Below are positions 1-6,529 of a stretch of 15,544 bases of DNA, in pieces; within the stretch, counting starts at the first letter, position 1, and each line of letters opens with the position of its first letter. The DNA lies in contig DKCH01000045.1 in assembly GCA_002449135.1 (NCBI GenBank), forward strand, positions 6,480 to 22,023, read 5' to 3'. A program made the translations under genes and the position numbers. The notes beneath the pieces are model-generated. The model saw nothing but the letters and a program-made list of their open reading frames with translations. It did no database searches and had not been told where the DNA came from. The stretch comes from Caryophanales bacterium UBA6879. Its GTDB lineage: Bacteria > Bacillota_I > Bacilli_A > RFN20 > CAG-288.

Positions 1-192
1 GCAGTAAAACCAATTTCTGAACAGATTAAAACTTTAGACGATTTAAGTGTTCAGGAAGTTGAAGTTCCTAATGTTGACAAAGAAGTTACACTTGTTATTT
101 TTGGTTTATTAAGAATCACTTTTAAAGGAATTGGCCAAAAATTCAAGATTTATCTTCCTAAAAATGTTGCAATAAAACTTTTGATTGACTAA
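1..192 (+). CDS. yqeH: Ribosome biogenesis GTPase YqeH, C-terminal end (partial)
   Basis: Frame 1 is open from the first base to a TAA at 190-192, giving the last 63 residues of a protein that starts outside the window. The tail has a VIFGLLRITFKG stretch followed by KIYLPKNVAIKLL. This matches the end of YqeH, where a beta-rich C-terminal domain finishes with an 'I-x-GLGW-I-T-V ... Y-x-P-K-G-V' pattern. YqeH is a circularly permuted GTPase needed for 30S subunit assembly; its GTPase motifs would lie upstream and cannot be seen. Support comes from context: the next two genes are yqeK-like and rsfS, the partners expected in the Firmicutes yqeH cluster. The next ATG begins two bases after the stop. 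The assignment rests on a short tail and gene order, so it is probable, not certain. Confidence 0.62.
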   Translation, partial: AVKPISEQIKTLDDLSVQEVEVPNVDKEVTLVIFGLLRITFKGIGQKFKIYLPKNVAIKLLID

Positions 193-194
193 AA

Positions 195-1136
195 ATGTAC
201 TATTTATATACTAAAAATTTACCATTTACTAATTCTGATTTATTCGCATATAATTATTTTAATAAAAAAGAAAAAGCTTGTTTTGTTATTTTAACTAATG
301 AAGAAAGATTAAATAAGCTTTTATTTAAAATGGTTAAAAATTCATATGATTTAGACTATATTGAAATTAAAGATTTTAATAATATAGAAGAGAACTTAAT
401 TGATCTAGATAATATTTTATCTATTGGTAAAAAAGTTAGCTATTCAAATAAAAAAGTGGATGGAAGCGAATTTTATTTAGATTTTGAATATATAGATAAA
501 AATGATTGTTTAGAGGGAAGGGAATTTCATTTTCCCTTGATTGAATTAAATTTTTTCACTCAATACCAATTATTTTTTGCCAGTAAAGTTAGAAAAATGG
601 TAAATTTACATCGTTATCTTCATATGATTTCTGTAGCAAATAACGCTTTTAATGTTGCTAATAATAACCAAGTAGACCCATATATTGCTTATATGGCAGG
701 GTATTATCATGATATAACTAGAGAAAATAAAATTTCTGAAAATTATTTTAAGGAAGTTGATGAGAAATTCGCTAAATATTTTAAAGGGAAAATACCTTTA
801 TTTTTATATCACCAGTTTACCGCACCCTTATATTTAGAAAAAGAATATAAAATAAATAATAAAGAGGTTTTAAAGGCCATAAATTTCCATACAACTGGCT
901 CAACAAATATGTCAAAACTTGATAAAATAATTTTTGCGGTTGACAAAATCGAGCCTAATAGGGATTTTATTTCTAAAGATTTTTACTTAGATTTAATAGA
1001 GAATATTGATTCAGGGTTCCAAATGGTTCTTAAAGCGAATAAAGAATATTTAGAAGCTCAAAAATCATATTCATTAACCGACGAGAATTTATTAACATTA
1101 AGCTGCTATAAAGCTTATTTAGAAGGAAAAAATTAA
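195..1136 (+). CDS. yqeK: YqeK-type HD-domain hydrolase with an unrecognised, possibly NadD-derived N-terminal half
   Basis: The protein is 313 residues. Residues from about 125 to the end are a YqeK-family HD domain, a metal-dependent phosphohydrolase family whose members cleave diadenosine tetraphosphate to ADP. Visible metal/catalytic positions are H143 (RYLHMISVA), H172-D173 (AGYYHDITRE), H206 (LYHQFTAP), H232 (INFHTTGSTNMS) and D250 (FAVDKIEPNRDF). YqeK alone is usually about 190 residues, so roughly 115 residues are extra at the N-terminus. In many Mollicutes-type genomes that space is a nicotinate-nucleotide adenylyltransferase (NadD), but the GGTFDP...HxGH nucleotide-binding motif is absent. 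The stretch at 105-130 could be a remnant of the NadD C-terminal end; this is inference. There is no Shine-Dalgarno before the ATG, which follows the yqeH stop by two bases, so translation is probably coupled. rsfS follows after one base. Confidence 0.82.
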   Translation: MYYLYTKNLPFTNSDLFAYNYFNKKEKACFVILTNEERLNKLLFKMVKNSYDLDYIEIKDFNNIEENLIDLDNILSIGKKVSYSNKKVDGSEFYLDFEYIDKNDCLEGREFHFPLIELNFFTQYQLFFASKVRKMVNLHRYLHMISVANNAFNVANNNQVDPYIAYMAGYYHDITRENKISENYFKEVDEKFAKYFKGKIPLFLYHQFTAPLYLEKEYKINNKEVLKAINFHTTGSTNMSKLDKIIFAVDKIEPNRDFISKDFYLDLIENIDSGFQMVLKANKEYLEAQKSYSLTDENLLTLSCYKAYLEGKN

Positions 1137-1137
1137 C

Positions 1138-1506
1138 ATGTATCAAACAAAACACTTAGCTAAAAAAATTGCTTATCTCTTAGATTTTCATAAAGGTGAA
1201 AATGTTGTTATTAAAAATGTAGAAAATAAAACACCTTTGGCGCGCTTTTACATTTTTGTTTCTGCTGATAACCAAAGAAAATTAAATGGTTTAAAACAAG
1301 AAGTATTGGATATTATTGGAAATAGTAAAGCCAGTATAAACCATGTAGAAGATTCTAATAATACAACATGGGTTGTTATTGATGCTAATGATATAGTTAT
1401 ACACATATTTACATCTGAAACTAGAGCTAAATATCGTTTAGATGAGATTTATAAAGATTGTCCTAATATAGATTATTCTACTTATAAAGGTAAGAAGACA
1501 ATTTAA
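1138..1506 (+). CDS. rsfS: Ribosomal silencing factor RsfS
   Basis: RsfS (DUF143, YqeL/YbeB family) binds ribosomal protein L14 on the 50S subunit and blocks subunit joining when nutrients are scarce. The 122 residues cover the usual family length. Conserved features are visible: FYIFVSADNQRKLNGL at 37-52 (family pattern 'D-Y-F-V-I-x-T-x-x-S-x-R-Q'), H69-x-E71, W78-V-V-I-D82, the D85-I-V-I-H89-I-F91 core and the Y99-x-L-D-E-I-Y segment near the end. The gene starts one base after the yqeK stop, and an AAGGA at about 1122-1126 inside the end of yqeK can serve as ribosome binding site. The position directly after yqeK is the standard Firmicutes arrangement and supports the call. Confidence 0.93.
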   Translation: MYQTKHLAKKIAYLLDFHKGENVVIKNVENKTPLARFYIFVSADNQRKLNGLKQEVLDIIGNSKASINHVEDSNNTTWVVIDANDIVIHIFTSETRAKYRLDEIYKDCPNIDYSTYKGKKTI

Positions 1507-1521
1507 AGGAGAAAAAAACAT

Positions 1522-2238
1522 ATGAATATTGGAATTATAGTTCCTATGGAAGCTGAATTAGAAGAGCTATTAAAAAAAGTTAAATACGAGGAAAAAGATT
1601 ATAAAGGCATCAAAGTTTATGAATTCGATACTAAAATGGGGCATTGTTTCACCTTTTTAGGAAAAATAGGGAAGACTAATACTGGTTTTGATTTAGGCTA
1701 TTTAGCTAGCCAAATTGAATTTAATCATTTATTTGTTTTAGGTGTCTCTGCTTCTTTAGTAAATGATATTATGCCTTTAAATGTCGTTTTAGCTACTAAA
1801 GTATGTTATTACGATGTTGATATTACTTCTGATGGAAAACATCAAATAGGGCAGATGGCTGGAGAACCTCTTTACTTTGAATGTGATAAAAGAATCTTAA
1901 AGATTTCTAATTTTTTAAACACTACATTAACATTAAGACAAGGTCTAGTAATTTCAGGTGATAGTTTTGCAACAAAAAAGAATATAACAAAAGAACTTTT
2001 ATCAAATTTTGATAATCCTTTAGCAATTGATATGGAATCAGCATCAGTAGGGCAAATCGCTAGACGCTTAAATATTCCATTTAATGTTATTAGAGGAATT
2101 TCTGATCAATTAATGGATGATATTAAAGCTCAGGATGATGTTTTTACTGAATTTACTTCTTTATCAGCTAGAAGGGCAGCAAGTATTTTACTTCATATCC
2201 TTAATGAAGAATTAACTGTTGACGAAAGTGAAATCTAA
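1522..2238 (+). CDS. mtnN: 5'-methylthioadenosine/S-adenosylhomocysteine nucleosidase
   Basis: MtnN (Pfs) hydrolyses the glycosidic bond of methylthioadenosine and S-adenosylhomocysteine, releasing adenine and recycling S-adenosylmethionine by-products in the cytoplasm. At 238 residues it is full length. Expected catalytic and binding residues fall at nearly E. coli numbering: E12 (VPMEAE), S76 in GVSAS, the YYDVD segment at 96-100, GDSF at 146-149, M171-E172 (AIDMESASVGQIA) for ribose binding, and the catalytic acid D195 in RGISDQ. The usual glycine-rich GTAG motif is changed to GVSAS with the serine kept. A clean AGGAG ribosome binding site (1507-1511) lies right after the rsfS stop, 10 bases before the ATG. 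The gene is the last of the plus-strand unit and is followed by a terminator. Confidence 0.94.
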   Translation: MNIGIIVPMEAELEELLKKVKYEEKDYKGIKVYEFDTKMGHCFTFLGKIGKTNTGFDLGYLASQIEFNHLFVLGVSASLVNDIMPLNVVLATKVCYYDVDITSDGKHQIGQMAGEPLYFECDKRILKISNFLNTTLTLRQGLVISGDSFATKKNITKELLSNFDNPLAIDMESASVGQIARRLNIPFNVIRGISDQLMDDIKAQDDVFTEFTSLSARRAASILLHILNEELTVDESEI

Positions 2239-2243
2239 ATGTG

Positions 2244-2273
2244 ATAAGCTTCTAAAATGGGGCTTATTTTTTT
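2244..2273 (+). terminator. Intrinsic terminator after mtnN
   Basis: ATAAGCTTC (2244-2252) pairs with GGGGCTTAT (2259-2267), a 9-bp stem including G-U pairs, around a six-base loop (TAAAAT). A run of seven T follows at 2267-2273. It starts six bases after the mtnN stop and ends the plus-strand operon. On the minus strand the hairpin has no U tract after it, so it should act in one direction only. Confidence 0.87.
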
Positions 2274-2274
2274 A

Positions 2275-2377
2275 ATATAAATCAACTTCGTATAATCTCT
2301 ATTATGTTAAGTAAAAAATCAAATAAAATAAATGCTTACTAATAACTTACTAAAAATCTACTACTAAACTACTATCA
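2275..2377. other. Convergent intergenic spacer
   Basis: This 103-base AT-rich gap lies between the plus-strand terminator and the stop of the minus-strand permease gene. It has no open frame of note. It contains a TATAAT at about 2291-2296 with no convincing -35 partner, and a TACTA-rich stretch at about 2336-2375. I see no clear minus-strand terminator for the permease transcript here. Confidence 0.6.
2336..2375. repeat. TACTA-rich low-complexity tract
   Basis: About 40 bases contain several spaced copies of TACTA/CTACTA (for example TTACTAATAA, CTTACTAAAA, CTACTACTAAACTACTA). A similar tract in the opposite orientation lies between recN and dinB (7686-7726). The units are irregular, and simple AT-rich sequence drift is a fair alternative. 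Confidence 0.4.
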
Positions 2378-3139
2378 TTAAAAACTGAATTTTTTAATAA
2401 ATTTTCTTTTAAAAAAAGAAAAAACAAGATCAAATAAAGCTGTAAACAAAATAGCTAGTAATGTTAATGAAAATAATTGAACAAATTCAACATTTAAATA
2501 AGCTTGGTATATTAAAGTACCTAGACCAATATAGTGATTATTAGAAACAAAAACTTCCCCCATAATCTCTACTTTTAGATCTAAAGGAATAGTTTGCAAT
2601 AAACCTAAAGATAAATAAGGTAAATCTAAAGGTAAAATGACTTTGGTGTAATTTTTTAAAGAATACTTCCCTTCTAATAGCATAATATTTCCATATGTTT
2701 TATAAATGAAGTTTCCGCCCTGTAGACAGGCTTTATAAATTAAAGGAAAAGTTAATAAACAAACTAAAAAATAAGTGGTTAGTTTAGTATATATAATTAA
2801 AATAAAAATCAAGGAAGCTGTAGGAAACGAAGTTAATAGATAAATTATAGGTTTAAAAATATTTTCTAATGGTTTAAAAAAAGATGATAAAGTGCCTAAA
2901 AAATAGCCTAAAAAAGCGCTAATAATAATAGATATAAAAATTCTATATATACTTAATCCAGTAGATAATAAAACATTTTTTTCAAAAAGTAATATAAAAG
3001 TGTTTTTTAACACTAAAAAAAATTCAGGAAAAACGAGATTTTTTGTTGAAAAAGAAATAATTTCCCAAATTAATATTAATAAAAGGATACCAATTAATAG
3101 ATAAATTCCCTTCTGGTATTTTTTAAAAATCTTGCTCAT
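2378..3139 (-). CDS. ABC transporter permease, NitT/TauT (SsuC-like) type
   Basis: This 253-residue protein is an integral membrane subunit of an importer. Hydrophobic segments at roughly 11-30, 65-88, 96-118, 121-140, 172-186 and 220-243 fit the usual six helices. The cytoplasmic coupling ('EAA') loop is seen at about 179-210, with E191, then G205-L-G207 followed by TLIY, the pattern of SsuC/TauC/NrtB permeases. SsuC-like permeases are about 250-260 residues, so it is full length. The gene lies downstream of the lipoprotein binding protein on the same strand, separated by 103 bases with a strong hairpin. No ATPase gene is in the window. AAGG lies only two bases before the ATG, so the ribosome binding site is poor. 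Substrate unknown; the family imports nitrate, taurine, sulfonates, thiamine precursors and others. Confidence 0.8.
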   Translation of the reverse strand: MSKIFKKYQKGIYLLIGILLLILIWEIISFSTKNLVFPEFFLVLKNTFILLFEKNVLLSTGLSIYRIFISIIISAFLGYFLGTLSSFFKPLENIFKPIIYLLTSFPTASLIFILIIYTKLTTYFLVCLLTFPLIYKACLQGGNFIYKTYGNIMLLEGKYSLKNYTKVILPLDLPYLSLGLLQTIPLDLKVEIMGEVFVSNNHYIGLGTLIYQAYLNVEFVQLFSLTLLAILFTALFDLVFSFFKRKFIKKFSF

Positions 3140-3148
3140 TGCCTTTTT

Positions 3149-3154
3149 ATTATA
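3149..3154 (-). promoter_or_regulatory. Possible -10 element for the permease gene
   Basis: The minus strand reads TATAAT nine bases before the permease ATG, just after the hairpin that follows the lipoprotein gene. No good -35 box lies 16-18 bases upstream. If used, the mRNA would be nearly leaderless, in line with the lack of a well-spaced ribosome binding site. In such AT-rich DNA this could be chance. Confidence 0.25.
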
Positions 3155-3168
3155 TCTTTAAAAGCAAT

Positions 3169-3233
3169 AAAAAACATCTTAATAGCATTAACTTAAGAAT
3201 TTCATCAATTTAAATAATGCTCTTAAGATGTTT
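3169..3233 (-). terminator. Long hairpin terminator between lipoprotein and permease genes
   Basis: AAACATCTTAA (3172-3182) plus AGCATTA (3184-3190) are the reverse complement of TTAAGATGTTT (3223-3233) and TAATGCT (3215-3221). This gives an 18-of-19 paired stem around a 24-base loop. Read on the minus strand, the distal arm runs into six U (3174-3169). It begins about ten bases after the lipoprotein stop. It probably ends most transcripts there, giving more binding protein than permease, or it may protect the 3' end of the message. Confidence 0.75.
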
Positions 3234-3242
3234 AATTTTTAA

Positions 3243-4346
3243 TTATTTTAAATAAAAGCTAGAGAAAATAGTCTCAGGATAAGCAGTAAAACCATCAAGG
3301 TTGGCTTCGTTTAAAAAGGCATTAAAGTCATAAGCTTCACCATTAAAAGCTAAAGCGTTATTTATTTTATTAATATTTGTCTCTTTATTAGTAATTTGCT
3401 TTAATAAATTAGCTTTAACACCAAATTGATCTTCTGGATAGAGATTATTTTTTACATCGTTTAAAACTGTTTCCATAACATTATTACCATTGTTAGTTTC
3501 AAAATCTAACGCATTATTTTTAATAACATCAATAAATGATTGAACACTTCCCTTTTTAGTTTCATCATTTTCTAAATCGACGTTTATAAATAAACCAGCT
3601 TGTGGGAAACCATTAAAACCTTGATTATTATTAAAACCTTGTTCTTTTGAATATTTTTTCCAACTTTCTGTAATGTTTTCTTTTAAAGTAGGTTTAGTTA
3701 AAACAGTACCATCATTATTCTTATAAGAAACAAATAAACTAGTTAACATTGGTTCTGATAAAATAACGTAATCTACATTTGTATTCTCTACTTTGCCAGT
3801 TTTAGCCACCACTAAAGCTGATGAAACATCACTAACTTCATGGTCAATAGAAACATTATGAACCTTTTCAAAGATTTTAGTAAAAATAGCATCTTTAGTA
3901 AAAGAAACTATTACATCATCATCACTAATAGTATCATTTACATCCTTAGTTCCTAAAGAGACTAAATATGCATTACCTGTGGTTAAAATGGAAGCAAGTT
4001 TATATTTACTAGTTCCCTTTTTAGCGAAATTTGCACCTTTAGTTGCATCAAAAATAATAGCGCCATATTCGCCTTTAGTAAACTCAGCTGGAATAGAATT
4101 TGGAGCAGCAATTGTTACCTTGTCTAAAGATTTCTTCATAAAAGAAGAATATAAAACAGATGGAGCACCCTTAGGTGATAAAACTTTAAAATCTAAAACT
4201 GGGCGATCATCTAAAATTGTTGAAGAAGTTCCAGTACTATCATTATTTGACGAACTTGAAGTTGGAATTGAAGCCGAATTTATAGTCTGTTCGCAACTAG
4301 CTAAACCAAATAAAATCGGAATTAAAAGTAATTTATTAAATTTCAT
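3243..4346 (-). CDS. Lipoprotein substrate-binding protein of a NitT/TauT-type ABC importer
   Basis: A 367-residue secreted lipoprotein. A short signal peptide (MKFNK then a hydrophobic core) ends in the lipobox L15-A-S-C18, so C18 should be lipidated and the protein anchored to the outer face of the membrane. A Ser/Thr/Asn-rich linker follows at about 21-45. The rest resembles NMT1/TauA-like binding proteins: a PKGAPSVLY segment near 59-67, YVILSEPMLTSLF in the middle (compare 'D-x-x-x-x-x-E-P' in the family) and a C-terminal helical part. Its best-supported partner is the permease gene downstream. The start is set by a strong GAGGGGGG ribosome binding site before the ATG and by the signal peptide. 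The ligand cannot be told from sequence, and the family call is from pattern only. Confidence 0.78.
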   Translation of the reverse strand: MKFNKLLLIPILFGLASCEQTINSASIPTSSSSNNDSTGTSSTILDDRPVLDFKVLSPKGAPSVLYSSFMKKSLDKVTIAAPNSIPAEFTKGEYGAIIFDATKGANFAKKGTSKYKLASILTTGNAYLVSLGTKDVNDTISDDDVIVSFTKDAIFTKIFEKVHNVSIDHEVSDVSSALVVAKTGKVENTNVDYVILSEPMLTSLFVSYKNNDGTVLTKPTLKENITESWKKYSKEQGFNNNQGFNGFPQAGLFINVDLENDETKKGSVQSFIDVIKNNALDFETNNGNNVMETVLNDVKNNLYPEDQFGVKANLLKQITNKETNINKINNALAFNGEAYDFNAFLNEANLDGFTAYPETIFSSFYLK

Positions 4347-4371
4347 GATTGTGCCCCCTCAAAACATTTAT

Positions 4372-4400
4372 ATTTTATTGAACATATATAAAATATTCAA
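4372..4400 (-). promoter_or_regulatory. Sigma-A-type promoter for the lipoprotein gene
   Basis: On the minus strand, TTGAAT (-35, 4400-4395) and TAAAAT (-10, 4377-4372) are separated by exactly 17 bases in the 65-base gap after deoB. The lipoprotein ATG is 25 bases further on. An inverted repeat ATTGAA (4377-4382) / TTCAAT (4396-4401) spans the promoter and could be an operator, but the arms are short. Confidence 0.6.
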
Positions 4401-4411
4401 TCGAAATACTT

Positions 4412-5608
4412 TTATTTTAATATCTCTTCAATAGGTGTACCTATTTCATTAGCGGAAGGTGAAACATTAAAATTAGCTAAAACTGTCGCACCAATATCAG
4501 CAAAAGACTTTCTTTGAGCGAGTTCTTTCCCTTCTTTAAATAATTTAGAATACATTAAAAGTGGCACTCTTTCCCTAGTGTGATCAGTTCCATGCCATGT
4601 AGGATCATTTCCATGGTCAGCAGTAATCATAATTAAATCATCTTCTTTAGAGGCTTCTAATAAAGGTTTTAGCCATTTATCAAAATCTTGAATGTGATTT
4701 CCATAACCAACTGGATTTCGTCTATGGCCATATTCAGAATCAAACTCTACTAAGTTAACAAAGCATAAACCAGTAAAATTATCATTTTTAATGTAATTTA
4801 AAGTAATTTCCATACCTTCTTGATCAGAAACAGTATGAACGGTTTTTGTTACACCCTGTTGATCAAAAATATTAGCAATTTTACCAACACAAGAAGTCAT
4901 AAAACCAGCATCTTTTAAATCATCCATGGCAGTTCTTCCAGTAGGTTTTAAAGCGTAATCATAACGGTCAGCAGTTCTCTTAAAATTAGAAGGATCTGTC
5001 CCAATATATGGTCTAGCAATTACTCTTCCTAAACGGTATTCGGGTCTATTAACAATTTCTCTTGCTATTTCACAATCTTTATAAAGTTCACTTAAAGGTA
5101 CAACACTAGTATTTGCAGCAACCTGTAAAACAGAATCTGAAGAAGTGTAAACAATTAAAGAACCATCTTTCATTTGCTGAGGGCCTAATTGTTTAATAAT
5201 TTCAGTTCCACTTGCAGCAATATTACCAATAATTTTTCTTCCCCATTTAGCTTCTAACTCTTCAATTAATTCTTTTGGAAATCCAGTATCAGTAAAAGTT
5301 TTAAATGGATGAGCTGTTTTAATACCCATCATTTCCCAATGCCCTGTCATTGTATCTTTACCTTTAGAAGCTTCTAACAATGTAGTAACATAACTTTGTG
5401 GATGATTTACCTTACTAGTACCTGGAATATTTTCTAAATCATTTAACCCCAAAGAGTTTAAAGTAGGAATATCTAATTTTTTATTAGGCATACTATTAGC
5501 AATATGCAAATAGGTATTAGCCCCTTCATCACCATATTCTTTGGCTTTAGGATCATAGCCGATACCTAATGAATCACAAACTATAACAAATATTCTTTTA
5601 AATTTCAT
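4412..5608 (-). CDS. deoB: Phosphopentomutase
   Basis: DeoB interconverts (deoxy)ribose-1-phosphate and (deoxy)ribose-5-phosphate, linking nucleoside salvage to the pentose phosphate pathway. It is a cytoplasmic alkaline-phosphatase-superfamily enzyme with two Mn ions. The 398-residue length matches Bacillus DeoB. Active-site residues are all present: D12 (VIVCDSLGIG), phosphorylated T86 in GKDTMTGHWE, D290 and H295 (VEFDSEYGHRRNP), D331-H332 (ITADHGNDPT) and H343 (GTDHTRERVP). The metal-ligand spacing is a constant four-residue shift from the Bacillus cereus enzyme. A GTGAGGT ribosome binding site (5625-5619) sits 10 bases before the ATG. It follows xerD after 48 bases; xerD-deoB adjacency is also seen in Bacillus, where purine nucleoside phosphorylase follows. 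Here that gene is replaced by a transporter. Confidence 0.97.
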   Translation of the reverse strand: MKFKRIFVIVCDSLGIGYDPKAKEYGDEGANTYLHIANSMPNKKLDIPTLNSLGLNDLENIPGTSKVNHPQSYVTTLLEASKGKDTMTGHWEMMGIKTAHPFKTFTDTGFPKELIEELEAKWGRKIIGNIAASGTEIIKQLGPQQMKDGSLIVYTSSDSVLQVAANTSVVPLSELYKDCEIAREIVNRPEYRLGRVIARPYIGTDPSNFKRTADRYDYALKPTGRTAMDDLKDAGFMTSCVGKIANIFDQQGVTKTVHTVSDQEGMEITLNYIKNDNFTGLCFVNLVEFDSEYGHRRNPVGYGNHIQDFDKWLKPLLEASKEDDLIMITADHGNDPTWHGTDHTRERVPLLMYSKLFKEGKELAQRKSFADIGATVLANFNVSPSANEIGTPIEEILK

Positions 5609-5631
5609 ATATTTATATACCTCACAAGTTA

Positions 5632-5640
5632 ATTATAGCA
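5632..5640 (-). promoter_or_regulatory. Extended -10 promoter for deoB
   Basis: The minus strand reads TGCTATAAT, a perfect extended -10 (TGnTATAAT), in the 48-base xerD-deoB gap. It lies 23 bases before the deoB ATG and just upstream of the ribosome binding site. The -35 region is poor, as is common for extended -10 promoters. Confidence 0.6.
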
Positions 5641-5656
5641 AACTAATAAAAAATCT

Positions 5657-6529
5657 CTAAGACATATACTTATCATAATCAATGCGAATTTTCTTTTTTG
5701 AAACATGTGTATAAATTTGTGTTGTTTCTATTTTAGAGTGTCCTAAAAGCGATTGAACCTCTTTTAAATTCGCCCCGTTTTCTAATAAATGAGTCGCAAA
5801 ACAGTGTCTTAAAGTATGTGGTGAAATATTTATAGGAATACCAGCCCTAGAAGCATATTTTTTAACTTGATTAAAAAAATACTGACGAGAAAGAGGTAAA
5901 CCTTTTTGATTTAAAAAGAGATATTTAGAATTTTTAAATTTTGACTTATTTCTTACCTCTAAAACATATTTAATTAAAAAAGAAATAGCGTAATCACCTA
6001 GTGGAACCACTCTTTGCTTATTCCCTTTTCCAACTATTTTCAGATATTTTTCACTTAAATTAATATTCCCTTTTTCTAAATTAACTAATTCAGAAACACG
6101 TAAACCACTTGAATACATTAATTCTAGCATTGCCTTATCTCTTAATTCTAATTTTTTTGAAATATCAGGTGCATTTAATAATGATTCAATTTGATCATAA
6201 TTTAATACTTGAGGTAATTTTCTTGATAACTTTGGAAGATAAAAACCAATTAATGAAACATTTATTAATTTCATATGATTTAGATACACATAAAAAGACT
6301 TAATAGTATTTACTTCCCTAATAATTGTACTTTCTTTTTTATTTTGTTTAGATAGATATAAAATAAAATCATCTAGAGTTTTTTTGCTTAATTCCTCAAT
6401 TTTACAACTGTTAGTAAATTTTTCAAATCTTTTTAAATCCGAAAGATAAGTGTTAATAGTAGCTTTACTATCCCCTTTTTCAACGCTAAGATAAGCTAAA
6501 AATTCATCAAAATAATCTCTAATTATCAT
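5657..6529 (-). CDS. xerD: Tyrosine recombinase XerD
   Basis: This 290-residue site-specific recombinase would resolve chromosome dimers at dif together with XerC or a single-Xer system. The N-terminal SAM-like DNA-binding domain spans about 3-85 and the catalytic domain about 105-285. The full catalytic set is visible: R144 (SSGLRVSEL), K168 (VGKGNKQR), H238-x-x-R241 (SPHTLRHCFATHLL), H264 (LLGHSKIETTQ) and nucleophile Y273 (IYTHVS). Length and the lack of integrase-type extensions argue for a housekeeping Xer, not a phage integrase. Adjacency to deoB supports XerD over XerC. The ATG lies inside the end of dinB (11-base overlap) with no Shine-Dalgarno, so it is probably translated by coupling to dinB. 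Confidence 0.9.
   Translation of the reverse strand: MIIRDYFDEFLAYLSVEKGDSKATINTYLSDLKRFEKFTNSCKIEELSKKTLDDFILYLSKQNKKESTIIREVNTIKSFYVYLNHMKLINVSLIGFYLPKLSRKLPQVLNYDQIESLLNAPDISKKLELRDKAMLELMYSSGLRVSELVNLEKGNINLSEKYLKIVGKGNKQRVVPLGDYAISFLIKYVLEVRNKSKFKNSKYLFLNQKGLPLSRQYFFNQVKKYASRAGIPINISPHTLRHCFATHLLENGANLKEVQSLLGHSKIETTQIYTHVSKKKIRIDYDKYMS

Noticed and set aside
2336..2375. CRISPR-like or iteron array
   Set aside because: The units are only five to six bases with irregular spacing and no unique spacers, and no cas or replication genes are nearby.
3979..4434. A 151-codon open frame on the plus strand
   Set aside because: It is antisense to the lipoprotein gene, which has a signal peptide, a strong ribosome binding site and a promoter. 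The plus frame has no ribosome binding site, and its protein matches no family I know.
5657..6529. Phage or integron integrase in place of XerD
   Set aside because: The 290-residue length, canonical Xer motif spacing, lack of att-like repeats or phage genes and adjacency to deoB favour a housekeeping recombinase.
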